A stretch of DNA of 33,806 nucleotides. It comes from Belliella filtrata (GTDB lineage Bacteria > Bacteroidota > Bacteroidia > Cytophagales > Cyclobacteriaceae). The notes beneath the pieces are model-generated. The model saw only the letters and a program-made list of their open reading frames with translations, was not told the DNA's origin and ran no database searches. Positions 23,818 to 32,289 of this stretch are shown here, piece after piece. The position numbers were made by a program, and so were the translations under genes. Each line of letters starts with the position of its first letter. Within the stretch, counting starts at the first letter, position 1. Location of the stretch: NCBI RefSeq assembly GCF_022549775.1, contig NZ_JAKZGP010000053.1:1-33806 (forward strand), given 5' to 3'.

Positions 23818-24548
23818 GCTTTTTAAGGACGATTTATACTGCTTACGGCCTGTTGATATTCTGCCTAAGCTTTCTAGCCTTATTTCCACTAATTCTCTTA
23901 AGTATTTGGATTCCAGGCATGAGAAAATATGGGAGAAAAATCAATAGATTTTGGGCAAACATTTACTTTTTGCTCATTTTTAAGCCCGTACAGATAGTAG
24001 GAAAGCGGCATATCAAAAGCAATCAACCATATATTTTTGTTGCCAATCACTTTTCTTACATTGACATTGCCATGATGGGGTTTGTACCTGGAGATGTGGT
24101 CTTTGTAGGTAAAAGTTCATTGGGAAAAATCCCACTATTTGGATACTACTTCAAAAAACTGCACATAGCTGTGAATAGGTCTAGTACTAGAAGCCGTGCG
24201 GAAGTTTTGCTAAGGTCAAAAAATGTCTTGGACAACGGGAGTAGCTTGGTGATTTTCCCTGAAGGAGGAATGATCACGAGTAATCCGCCTTACATGAGCC
24301 ATTTCAAAGATGGTGCATTTACTTTGGCTCTTGAAAAACAAATCCCAATTATTCCTGTCACTTTATCATTTAATCATTTAATTTTACCCGATCAAAAATC
24401 CATTCGTCTTCATTTCAAGCGTGGCAAAATGACCTTTCATCCTGCAATCTCCACAGAGGGCTTGGGTAAGGAAAACCTTCAGGAAATCAAAAGGTATTGT
24501 TTTGATACCATTCAAGCGCAGTTATTGAAAGACAATGGAGTGAAATAA
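23814..24548 (+). CDS. PlsC-like 1-acyl-glycerol-3-phosphate acyltransferase
   Basis: From the ATG at 23814 the protein has 244 residues and begins with a membrane helix (MSFLRTIYTAYGLLIFCLSF). The acyltransferase motifs are NHFSYID (catalytic His 79 and Asp 84) and FPEGGM (near 148-153). These fit the PlsC/LPLAT family, which transfers acyl chains in phospholipid or ornithine-lipid synthesis on the inner membrane. The open frame extends upstream into the hemoglobin gene, but that part is out-of-frame shadow. The ATGA overlap with the hemoglobin stop and the 18-base gap to gatC suggest one operon of hemoglobin, acyltransferase, gatC and the membrane-TPR gene. Confidence 0.88.
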   Translation: MSFLRTIYTAYGLLIFCLSFLALFPLILLSIWIPGMRKYGRKINRFWANIYFLLIFKPVQIVGKRHIKSNQPYIFVANHFSYIDIAMMGFVPGDVVFVGKSSLGKIPLFGYYFKKLHIAVNRSSTRSRAEVLLRSKNVLDNGSSLVIFPEGGMITSNPPYMSHFKDGAFTLALEKQIPIIPVTLSFNHLILPDQKSIRLHFKRGKMTFHPAISTEGLGKENLQEIKRYCFDTIQAQLLKDNGVK

Positions 24549-24566
24549 TTAAGAAAATTTTGAGTT

Positions 24567-24854
24567 ATGAAAATTGATACAAATACATTAAAGAAAATTG
24601 CACACTTAGCAAGACTTGAATTTGATGAAGCTGGTGCAGAAAAAATGACCCAAGACATGACCCAGATCCTTGATTGGGTAGAGCAACTAAACGAAATCGA
24701 CACCGAAAATATAGAGCCAATCACCACCATGTCTTCAGAAGTGAATGTATTGCGTGAAGATAAAATAGGCGAGCACTTGACCCATGAAAGTGGACTTAAA
24801 AATGCTCCTCAGCGTGATTCTGATTATTTCCGTGTTCCAAAGGTTCTTGAATAA
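24567..24854 (+). CDS. gatC: Asp-tRNA(Asn)/Glu-tRNA(Gln) amidotransferase subunit C
   Basis: GatC is the small subunit that holds GatA and GatB together in the enzyme that amidates mischarged Asp-tRNA(Asn) or Glu-tRNA(Gln). The 95-residue protein has the full family pattern: KKIAHLARLEFDE at the N-terminus, MTQILDWVEQLNEIDTENIEP in the middle and LREDKIGEHLT near the end, finishing with DYFRVPKVLE. gatA and gatB are not in this window. Its TAA stop shares one base with the ATG of the next gene. Confidence 0.94.
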   Translation: MKIDTNTLKKIAHLARLEFDEAGAEKMTQDMTQILDWVEQLNEIDTENIEPITTMSSEVNVLREDKIGEHLTHESGLKNAPQRDSDYFRVPKVLE

Positions 24855-27664
24855 TGACCGTAGAAACCAATAGAAAAATATCTAATATCATTTTCAAAGG
24901 CCTACCAGGAGCGCTTGCAGCTTTTGGAGGCCTTTTCCTCTTGATACTCTTTTTCCTGGATACATATCATGTTTCAACCATACTGAATGGTTACTTTACA
25001 GAACCCATTCATATCCCACTTCAGCTTACGAGGCTTGGTACAGATGTGCTCAGTATAGATGTAGAAAACTATATTGTTTTTCAAAATTTCGAGTCCCTTC
25101 CTCAAAACCTCTCCACATTGTATCATAAAGGGTTTGGTGTAATTGGATTATTGCTCCTATCCTTTGGTATTTGTTTGGTCAGTTCATTCCGCAGAATGTA
25201 TTTCATCGGTGGGGCTGCAAGTATAATTTTCTTGTTAACTTTCTCAGGACTCAGCGGACTCAACTTGGTCAAAATTGGTGGAAACCTGCCATTGATCATT
25301 ATGATGTGTGCTACTTTGATTCCTATAGGTTTTATTTCCTTTTTCAAAAACCATTGGACATTACCTTCACGGCTATTGCTTATCACACCTATTCATGTGA
25401 CTGCATTTGTTTTGATTTTATCTTTGTCTCCTATAGAAGAACCTCTCCTTTATGTTTCAGAGCACCTTACCTTGCCTCTAGCGGTAATATCTTGCCTTTT
25501 CCTTCTTCATATTGGCCATGCAATCATCTCTGGCAGTACGATATTTTTGCTAAAACTCAATCAAGGTGTCAAACTTAAAATCAGTTGGCACATCTCCATA
25601 TTGAGCGCACTCTATTTTCTTTTAGTATTATTCACTTTGCTCGACCTGATGGGTGAAGTCAACCTCCCCTTTCCCACCCTTCCACCAATAGTGTTGATGA
25701 TCATCGCTGGGCTGGCCGGATACTATGTGCTTCAATATAAATTGGACCAAACCGAACAAGTATTTGACAGTCCAATTGTGGGACAATCATGCTATCTGAT
25801 CGGTTTTGCAATATGTACATTGGTTTGGTCAAAGGGGATTTTTACAGAAAATCAAGCTTTGATAGATTTTCTAAATCACACCTTTTTGTACGGACAGATA
25901 GCTTTGAGTCTACTGTTTTTCGGATACTTAATGACCAACTTTTCTAGTATCCTCAACCAAGGAGATGCCCTAGAAAAAGTACTTTTTAAGCCACAGTTTT
26001 TTGCATACTTCCATATGAGAGTAGGTGCTACCATGACCTTAGTAATACTTACAATTTTTGCCAATGGTGTCATTTTCACTCAACTTTCAAGTGCCTCCTC
26101 AGTTTTGAGTGCAGATTACTACTACTTGACAGAGAGACCACAGCATGCCCGCATTCTTTATGAAAACTCATGGGATCAATACCACAGAAATGATCGGTCA
26201 AAAAACATGACTGCTCATCTTTATTTTATGGAAAACCAGCCCTCATTGGCTTTTAGACACTTAGAAGAAAGCTTTGATTTTTCACCAAATGTCCTGAACA
26301 TCATCCTACACGCCAATAAGCTTCATCAAACCAATAAAGTTGTTGAGGCAATATTTTATATGGAAAGAGGGCTGGAAATCTATCCAGGAAATGAATTTTT
26401 GACAAATAACCTTGCATTGCTTTACGCAAAAACGAATAAAACTAATGATGCCATAGCGATATTAAACAGTCTAAATACTCCCTCCTCTGTGACTGAAGCA
26501 AACCTCCTTGCTTTATCTATCAGACACCACATAGATTTAGAAAAAGAATTTGTGGAGATAAATGATCCAGTTCAAAGTATAAACCTTCTTGCCAAGCAAA
26601 ACAAGCAAGGAAACTATGCTGATTTTACAATTGACTTTCAATCGGTGCCGAATATAGAATTTGTAAAAGCTGCTGCAATTAGAAACCAATGGAGTAATCA
26701 TACAAACAATTCTTTAGAAACAGACATCAGCTATATCGACAGCTTGATTTCAATAGCACAAACTGGTCAAACTGAAAGAAACCTTCTGGGCTCTAGGATC
26801 ATCAGGTCTGTGCAAGAAGGTCAAATCAATGAGGCGTTAAAGTACTTATCAGGCGCTGTGATTACTTATCCTAATCATACAGAAGCGTTTCAATATTTTG
26901 CAGCAGACATATTGATCAGTCAGCTAGATATAGAAAAAGCAGCCAAAGAACTGGCCCTTGTAGTAGCTGTGCAAAGTCAAAAATTGAAACCACACCACCT
27001 AGCAGTCTTGTACTTTGGAGATCGTGCTGAGGCAGCCTTCGCTTATGCTGAAAGGTTTGGTATTTCTTTCCCACAATGGATGAAATTCAATGAAAATGAT
27101 GAGTTGATCAAAAATGATCAAGTTACATTTTTTCAAATCATAAGCAAATTTCATCAAAAAACAGGGCATCAACTTTTAGCAGACATTGGAAAACTACAAT
27201 CTACAACTTTACAAACAGATTTGGTTTATTACATGATGCTACATAAGGCTCATTGGTTCAATGCTGAAGATCTAGGACTTTTGAAGCCATTGTTGACCCA
27301 GTCTCAAAATGCTATCTGGACTGAGGAAGAATTTGATAGCTATGTTGGGTATTTTGAAAGTCAAAAGTCCAATGTACTACCAGCGAATATCGAAAAACTA
27401 ATCAAGCCAGCATTTTCACCCAAAAGAAATGCATACCTCACTCCTTTGCTACTCGATCACGTAAGCAAAATTGACGATTCTCTTCTTAGGTATGAGACGC
27501 TTCAGGAGGCTATTCAACACAATAAAGACCCCAAACTTTGGTTGGCATATGTAGCAGAAAGTAGGGCTATAGGTTTAGGAAACTATGCTACAAAAGCATT
27601 AGAAGAATTGTCAAGTTGGATGGAAAAAGATGAATTTGAAAAATTATTAATGGAAAACCCATAA
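24854..27664 (+). CDS. Large membrane protein with C-terminal TPR region, unknown function
   Basis: The 936-residue product is not one I recognise. Its first part (about 16-415) has roughly eleven hydrophobic helices, for example at 16-36, 95-115, 145-165, 206-230, 245-268, 345-365 and 390-415. From about 430 on it is soluble and helical, with TPR-like units (SLAFRHLEESFDFSPNVLNI, EAIFYMERGLEIYPGNEFLT, EALKYLSGAVITYPNHTEAF). No catalytic motif is seen. The layout resembles membrane-anchored scaffolds, but no family can be named. Its ATG overlaps the gatC stop (TAATG), so translation is coupled to gatC, although no functional link is obvious. A 200-base gap follows. Confidence 0.75.
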   Translation: MTVETNRKISNIIFKGLPGALAAFGGLFLLILFFLDTYHVSTILNGYFTEPIHIPLQLTRLGTDVLSIDVENYIVFQNFESLPQNLSTLYHKGFGVIGLLLLSFGICLVSSFRRMYFIGGAASIIFLLTFSGLSGLNLVKIGGNLPLIIMMCATLIPIGFISFFKNHWTLPSRLLLITPIHVTAFVLILSLSPIEEPLLYVSEHLTLPLAVISCLFLLHIGHAIISGSTIFLLKLNQGVKLKISWHISILSALYFLLVLFTLLDLMGEVNLPFPTLPPIVLMIIAGLAGYYVLQYKLDQTEQVFDSPIVGQSCYLIGFAICTLVWSKGIFTENQALIDFLNHTFLYGQIALSLLFFGYLMTNFSSILNQGDALEKVLFKPQFFAYFHMRVGATMTLVILTIFANGVIFTQLSSASSVLSADYYYLTERPQHARILYENSWDQYHRNDRSKNMTAHLYFMENQPSLAFRHLEESFDFSPNVLNIILHANKLHQTNKVVEAIFYMERGLEIYPGNEFLTNNLALLYAKTNKTNDAIAILNSLNTPSSVTEANLLALSIRHHIDLEKEFVEINDPVQSINLLAKQNKQGNYADFTIDFQSVPNIEFVKAAAIRNQWSNHTNNSLETDISYIDSLISIAQTGQTERNLLGSRIIRSVQEGQINEALKYLSGAVITYPNHTEAFQYFAADILISQLDIEKAAKELALVVAVQSQKLKPHHLAVLYFGDRAEAAFAYAERFGISFPQWMKFNENDELIKNDQVTFFQIISKFHQKTGHQLLADIGKLQSTTLQTDLVYYMMLHKAHWFNAEDLGLLKPLLTQSQNAIWTEEEFDSYVGYFESQKSNVLPANIEKLIKPAFSPKRNAYLTPLLLDHVSKIDDSLLRYETLQEAIQHNKDPKLWLAYVAESRAIGLGNYATKALEELSSWMEKDEFEKLLMENP

Positions 27665-27703
27665 CTTATCAAACCGTTTATCAAAAGCATTTTCCGAATT
27701 ACA

Positions 27704-27711
27704 TACTTTTG
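27704..27711 (+). promoter_or_regulatory. Possible -7 element upstream of the ABC ATPase gene
   Basis: TACTTTTG fits the -7 consensus but lacks a good -33 partner and is 150 bases from the gene. It overlaps an inverted repeat, ATCAAAAG/CTTTTGAT, with an 18-base spacer. Confidence 0.25.
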
Positions 27712-27864
27712 ATTAATTTGTGAGCATAAATCTTTATTGACATAAATCAGGCTGCACAAAATATCTCGTGTAGATTTAGGCAGCGTGAGATTAGAAAGGT
27801 ATATCAAGTCAGGTCAATTCGAAATTAGACATTGGTACTGAATGATCAATTAAAATAAGAACAG

Positions 27865-28587
27865 ATGAAAAAAATCATTGAAACATCCGACATCAAGAAA
27901 ATCTACAAAATGGGATCCGAAGAAGTTAGAGCTTTGAAGTCCGTTTCAATATCCGTCAATAAAGGAGAATATGTAGCCTTCATGGGTCCTTCTGGGTCAG
28001 GAAAATCTACTCTGATGAATATTATAGGCTGTTTGGACACCCCAACAGCTGGTACTTACATTTTAAATGAAAAAGATGTCAGTGATATGTCAGAAAATGA
28101 ACTTGCTGAAATCAGAAATAAAGAAATTGGTTTCGTTTTCCAGACATTCAACCTACTTCCTAGAGCCTCATGCTTGGAAAATGTTGCTTTACCTTTGATC
28201 TATGCGGGATATAATAAATCTGACAGAGAAGAGAAAGCTTTTCAGGCGCTCAAAAATGTTGGCTTGGCTGATCGTGTACATCACAGACCCAATGAGCTCT
28301 CTGGAGGTCAGAGACAAAGGGTAGCCATTGCTAGAGCCTTGGTCAATGATCCAAGTATTATCCTAGCAGATGAGCCTACAGGTAACCTAGACACCAAAAC
28401 CTCTTACAGTATCATGGAGCTATTTCATGAACTACACCAAAAAGGGAACACGATTATCATGGTAACGCATGAAGATGATATAGCTCATTATGCGCACAGG
28501 GTAATTCGACTTAGAGATGGCCTAGTCGAGACAGACGAGATCAACCCTAATCCTACACGTGCCCAAGTTGTTCAAATAGAAGAATAA
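27865..28587 (+). CDS. ABC transporter ATP-binding protein (LolD/MacB type)
   Basis: The 240-residue protein is a complete nucleotide-binding subunit. Walker A is GPSGSGKST at 41-49, the Q-loop Gln is 93 (FQTFNLLPR), the signature [15 protein letters not shown] starts at 145, Walker B with catalytic Glu is IILADE at 165-170, and the H-loop His is 202 (VTHED). The sequence is closest to the MacB/LolD group, which drives mechanotransmission-type transporters of lipoproteins, peptides or toxins. No permease gene lies beside it, so its partner must be encoded elsewhere. It could therefore serve several permeases. Confidence 0.92.
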   Translation: MKKIIETSDIKKIYKMGSEEVRALKSVSISVNKGEYVAFMGPSGSGKSTLMNIIGCLDTPTAGTYILNEKDVSDMSENELAEIRNKEIGFVFQTFNLLPRASCLENVALPLIYAGYNKSDREEKAFQALKNVGLADRVHHRPNELSGGQRQRVAIARALVNDPSIILADEPTGNLDTKTSYSIMELFHELHQKGNTIIMVTHEDDIAHYAHRVIRLRDGLVETDEINPNPTRAQVVQIEE

Positions 28588-28614
28588 TTTATCCTTATTG
28601 TCCAAATAGAATGT

Positions 28615-28622
28615 TATTTTTG
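28615..28622 (+). promoter_or_regulatory. -7 element for the adenosyltransferase-ilvE unit
   Basis: TATTTTTG fits the consensus, 44 bases before the ATG at 28667. The -33 element is unclear. An AAGGGG tract lies just before the ATG. Confidence 0.4.
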
Positions 28623-28666
28623 TGCTTTCAAAGCGAAGCAGTTAGGATTGTAGAATAAGGGGATAT

Positions 28667-29215
28667 ATGAAAATATACACGAAAACTGGAGACAAAGGGA
28701 CGACTTCTCTACTTGGAGGCAAAAGAGTTCCTAAAGGTCACCCAAAAATAGATGCTTACGGTACAGTTGATGAATTGAATGCATTCATAGGTCTTCTTAG
28801 GGATCAAGATGTCAATAAGCAGAGAATTGATATCCTGAAGGAGATTCAAGATAGGCTTTTTACAATCGGTGCAACTTTAGCAACCGAAGTTGGTAAAACC
28901 AATGTAAAAAGACCAGACATCCATGAAGAAGATTTGGTAATCTTAGAGCGTGAGATCGACAACATGGAGGCAAATTTACCACCATTGAGACATTTCATCC
29001 TTCCCGGTGGGCATCAAGCGGTTTCGTTTTGCCATGTAGCTCGCACAGTATGCAGAAGGACAGAACGTGCAGTAATAGACTTGATGGAAATCGAGCCAGT
29101 AGATGAAATTTTAGTAAAATATTTAAATAGACTTTCTGACTACCTTTTTGTGCTGGGACGATTGATGGCAATCGAACTTGACGTAGAAGAAGTAATTTGG
29201 AACCCTAGAGCATAA
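28667..29215 (+). CDS. ATP:cob(I)alamin adenosyltransferase, PduO type
   Basis: The enzyme moves the adenosyl group of ATP onto cob(I)alamin to make coenzyme B12. The 182-residue protein starts with the ATP-binding TKTGDKGTTSLLGG, followed by AYGTVDELNAFIGLLRDQ, HFILPGG and the C-terminal arginine motif VCRRTERAVI. All the typical substrate-binding residues of this fold appear present. No other cobalamin genes are nearby, so it may serve salvage and supply an enzyme such as methylmalonyl-CoA mutase or class II ribonucleotide reductase elsewhere. It ends four bases before ilvE and is probably co-transcribed with it. Confidence 0.93.
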   Translation: MKIYTKTGDKGTTSLLGGKRVPKGHPKIDAYGTVDELNAFIGLLRDQDVNKQRIDILKEIQDRLFTIGATLATEVGKTNVKRPDIHEEDLVILEREIDNMEANLPPLRHFILPGGHQAVSFCHVARTVCRRTERAVIDLMEIEPVDEILVKYLNRLSDYLFVLGRLMAIELDVEEVIWNPRA

Positions 29216-29219
29216 ACAG

Positions 29220-30287
29220 ATGAATACGACCTTAACAATAGATATCAATAAGACTTCCAATTCAAAAATAGCAGCGACTAATTTTGATGATTTGAAATTT
29301 GGACAAACTATCAGTGACCACATGTTTGTGGCAGAGTATGAGAATGGTTCTTGGGGAAATTTCAGAATAGAGCCTTACGCCCCTCTTCAACTTAATCCTG
29401 CCAATGCTACGCTTCATTATGGTCAGTCTGTTTTTGAAGGTATGAAAGCTTACAAAAATACAGCTGGTGAAGTATTGATCTTTAGAGCAGATGCCAATCA
29501 ACAAAGATTGAATGAGTCAGCTAGGAGAATGTGTATTCCTGAGGTTCCAGAAGAGATTTTCATGGAAGGTTTGAAAACTTTGATACAAGTAGATGCAGAC
29601 TGGATTCCAAATAAACCAGGTTATTCACTTTACATCAGACCATTTGTTTTTGCAACTGATGATTACCTTGGTATTAGACCGTCCGAAAAGTACAAGTTTA
29701 TCATTTTCACCTGTCCTGTTGGTAACTACTACGCCAAGCCTGTATCAGTAAAAGTAGAATCAAAATATACCAGAGCCGCAGAAGGTGGAACAGGCTCTGC
29801 CAAAGCAGCCGGAAACTACGCAGGCTCTCTTTATCCAGCACTTCTTGCTCAAAAAGAAGGATTTGATCAGTTACTCTGGACAGACGGTAAATCACATCAG
29901 CATATTGAAGAAAGTGGTACAATGAATGTGATGTTTATCATTAACGACACCCTTATCACTGCACCTACCACCACAGGAACTATTCTCAAAGGTATCACAA
30001 GAGACTCTGTACTGACCTTAGCTAGAGAGATGGGCGTCAAAGTGGAAGAAAGATTTCTTCGAGTAACAGAATTAGAAGATGCTTTGGTGTCGGGTACTTT
30101 GAAAGAAGCTTTTGGAACGGGTACAGCCGCAACCATAGCGCACATCGCCAAAATTCATGTAAATGGCAATGATTATGAATTACCAGAAATAGATCAATCC
30201 GCATTCAGCAATCAAGTTTTGGATAAATTAGATCAAATCAAATACGGTAAGACAGAAGACAATCACGGCTGGATCATTAAGCTTTGA
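29220..30287 (+). CDS. ilvE: Branched-chain amino acid aminotransferase
   Basis: This PLP enzyme moves amino groups between glutamate and leucine, isoleucine or valine, and acts in both synthesis and breakdown. The 355-residue length and sequence (LHYGQSVFEGMKAYKN, YIRPFVFATDDYLGIRPS, GTGSAKAAGNYAGSL with PLP Lys 195, and EESGTMNVMFI) place it in the class IV branch close to the eukaryote-like BCATs. The ATG comes four bases after the adenosyltransferase stop. A strong terminator follows. Confidence 0.95.
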   Translation: MNTTLTIDINKTSNSKIAATNFDDLKFGQTISDHMFVAEYENGSWGNFRIEPYAPLQLNPANATLHYGQSVFEGMKAYKNTAGEVLIFRADANQQRLNESARRMCIPEVPEEIFMEGLKTLIQVDADWIPNKPGYSLYIRPFVFATDDYLGIRPSEKYKFIIFTCPVGNYYAKPVSVKVESKYTRAAEGGTGSAKAAGNYAGSLYPALLAQKEGFDQLLWTDGKSHQHIEESGTMNVMFIINDTLITAPTTTGTILKGITRDSVLTLAREMGVKVEERFLRVTELEDALVSGTLKEAFGTGTAATIAHIAKIHVNGNDYELPEIDQSAFSNQVLDKLDQIKYGKTEDNHGWIIKL

Positions 30288-30303
30288 GCCTTATCTCCAT
30301 TAT

Positions 30304-30349
30304 AAGTCCTGTCTGGTTTCAAAATTAAGAACCTGACAGGACTTTTTTA
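30304..30349 (+). terminator. Intrinsic terminator after ilvE
   Basis: AAGTCCTGTC (30304-30313) pairs with GACAGGACTT (30335-30344). GGTT/AACC inside extends the stem with one mismatch. A T run follows. Confidence 0.87.
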
Positions 30350-30412
30350 TAGTATTCAAATTTTAAGCTAAATTCAACACATCGGAACAGCTTTCCGTTA
30401 CGTTAAATCTCT

Positions 30413-30931
30413 ATGCAGTTTCCTTTCAGGTTAATTCTTTTGTCAGCATTTCTCCTTTGTATCTCCTTTGAGGGCTTTGGTCAGAAATTCATATTGCTTC
30501 AAAAAGGAAACAATCAAAAGACTCGCCTGAAATATGAAATAGGTGAACCTTTTACTTATCAGACCAAAAACAATGCGTATTACATCACCGATGTAATCAA
30601 GGACATAGAGAAAGACATCATCATCCTATCAGAAAACATCCTAAGGCCTGAAGAAATCACTTCTGTCTATATCAAAGACAAAGACCCGAGAAATCATACC
30701 CTAAGAAACCTCTCCAAGTTGAGTTATGGAGCAGGCGTACTATGGCTTACTACCAATCTGGTAAACAATCTCTATCAAGAAAGTAATTGGCAAGTAGACC
30801 AAGGTGCTTTGATAGGCACAGGTATACTTCTGGGTACAGGATTTGGGCTTTCGAAGATTCGCTACACGCACTTCAAGCAACAAGGTAGGAAGAAGGTGAA
30901 ATTGATCATTCTATACGATGATGAAACTTAA
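30413..30931 (+). CDS. Exported hypothetical protein with two hydrophobic segments
   Basis: The 172-residue protein begins with a signal peptide (MQFPFRLILLSAFLLCISFEGFG, cleavage near residue 23). The N-terminal half is a small beta-rich domain (FILLQKGNNQKTRLKYEIGEPFTYQTK). The C-terminal half has two hydrophobic glycine-rich stretches (about 104-118 and 130-148, GALIGTGILLGTGFGLSKI), then a basic tail. I do not recognise the family; similar small secreted proteins are common in Cytophagales. It stands between the ilvE terminator and prfB with no clear promoter of its own. The short inverted repeat CGGAA/TTCCG lies upstream. Confidence 0.7.
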   Translation: MQFPFRLILLSAFLLCISFEGFGQKFILLQKGNNQKTRLKYEIGEPFTYQTKNNAYYITDVIKDIEKDIIILSENILRPEEITSVYIKDKDPRNHTLRNLSKLSYGAGVLWLTTNLVNNLYQESNWQVDQGALIGTGILLGTGFGLSKIRYTHFKQQGRKKVKLIILYDDET

Positions 30932-30990
30932 AATAGGTTAAGAGCTATAATTTTCCGAGTTTTGCACCTCAAAAATAAATAAATCAAATT

Positions 30991-32092
30991 ATGACATCAG
31001 ACCAGTTGAAAGACTTGAAAGCCCGAGTATCGGCTTTGAGGAGGTATCTTTGACTACGATCGTAAGAAAGTAGAAATAGAAGATCTAGAGGCAGTATCAG
31101 CCCAGGCGGATTTCTGGAATAATCCCGAAGAAGCCGAAAAAACAATGAAAGTAATTCAAGGCAAGAAATCCTGGACCAACTCCTATGAGAAGATCGAAAC
31201 AGGAATTCAAGATTTGGATGTGCTTTATGAGTTCTACGCGATGGGCGAAGTACCAGAGGAAGAACTCAAATCAGAATACAGCCGAGTACTTCAAGAAGTT
31301 GAAGATCTTGAGCTTAAAAAAATGCTAAGCAGCGAAGAGGATCAACTCAGCGCTCTTATGGAAATCAACCCAGGAGCAGGCGGTACGGAAAGTAATGATT
31401 GGGCTTCGATATTGATGCGTATGTACATCATGTGGGGTGAAAAAAATGGCTATAAAGTACGTGAAGTTGACCTACAGGAAGGTGAAGTAGCAGGTATCAA
31501 ATCAGTAACTTTGGAATTCGATGGGCCACTTGCATATGGATTTTTGAAATCTGAAATCGGTGTACACCGATTGGTGAGAATTTCTCCCTTTGATAGTAGT
31601 GGTAGAAGACACACCTCTTTTGCTTCTGTATATGTGTATCCTGTGATTGATGATACGATAGAAATCGATATCAACCCAGCAGATGTAGAACTCCATACCT
31701 CAAGATCAGGAGGAGCTGGAGGACAGAATGTAAACAAGGTAGAGACAAAAGTACAGCTAACGCACAAGCCTACTGGAATTGTGGTGGTCTGTCAAATAGA
31801 GAGGTCCCAACTCGCCAATAGAGAAAAGGCAATGCAGATGCTAAAATCGAGACTCTATCAAATGGAAATGGAAAAGCGTAATGCAGAGCGAGCCAAAATC
31901 GAATCTACCAAGATGAAGATTGACTTTGGTTCTCAGATCAGAAACTATGTGCTTCATCCTTACAAGCTTGTCAAAGATGCAAGGACAGCACATGAGACTT
32001 CAGATGCTCAAGCTGTTTTGGATGGTGGATTGAATGACTTTATCAAAGCCTATCTTCTTGCTCAAAACGAAGAAGAAGCTAGCCAAGATTAA
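30991..32092 (+). CDS. prfB: Peptide chain release factor 2, with programmed +1 frameshift
   Basis: RF2 ends translation at UGA and UAA. The coding starts at ATG 30991 and reads 20 codons to CTT, followed by an in-frame TGA at 31051. The frameshift signal is complete: AGGAGG (31039-31044), three bases, then CTTTGAC. A +1 slip at CTT resumes reading at 31052 and gives a 366-residue protein, the normal RF2 length. The stop-codon recognition tripeptide Ser-Pro-Phe ([12 protein letters not shown]) and the catalytic GGQ ([10 protein letters not shown]) are present. When RF2 is scarce the slip is favoured, so the protein controls its own level. Annotating only the later frame (from 31145) would lose the N-terminus. 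Confidence 0.97.
31039..31054 (+). promoter_or_regulatory. prfB: Programmed +1 frameshift signal of prfB
   Basis: An internal Shine-Dalgarno AGGAGG lies three bases before CTT TGA C. This is the canonical RF2 arrangement, in which the ribosome slips forward one base at CUU when UGA is decoded slowly. Confidence 0.95.
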
Positions 32093-32105
32093 TTCAAAAT
32101 CATAC

Positions 32106-32140
32106 AAAGCCTCTTAGGAAAAACACCTAAGGGGCTTTCT
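32106..32140 (+). terminator. Intrinsic terminator after prfB
   Basis: AAAGCCTCTTAGG (32106-32118) pairs with CCTAAGGGGCTTT (32126-32138) with one G-U. The T-tract after it is short and interrupted. Confidence 0.75.
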
Positions 32141-32289
32141 CTTTCACGCATTAGTTAAGACCTAATCGATTTACTTTACTTTTTGAAACAAATACTTTGA
32201 GACATCCCTTTGAATCACAGTATCAAGTTCAACTCCTTTTCTCCAAGAAAAGTAAGTATACCAAGATCAAGCCTAAAAAGGTCACAAAA

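Noticed and set aside
27583-27807. Minus-strand frame of 74 residues after the membrane-TPR gene
   Set aside because: It partly overlaps that gene, shows no recognisable domain, and lacks expression signals.
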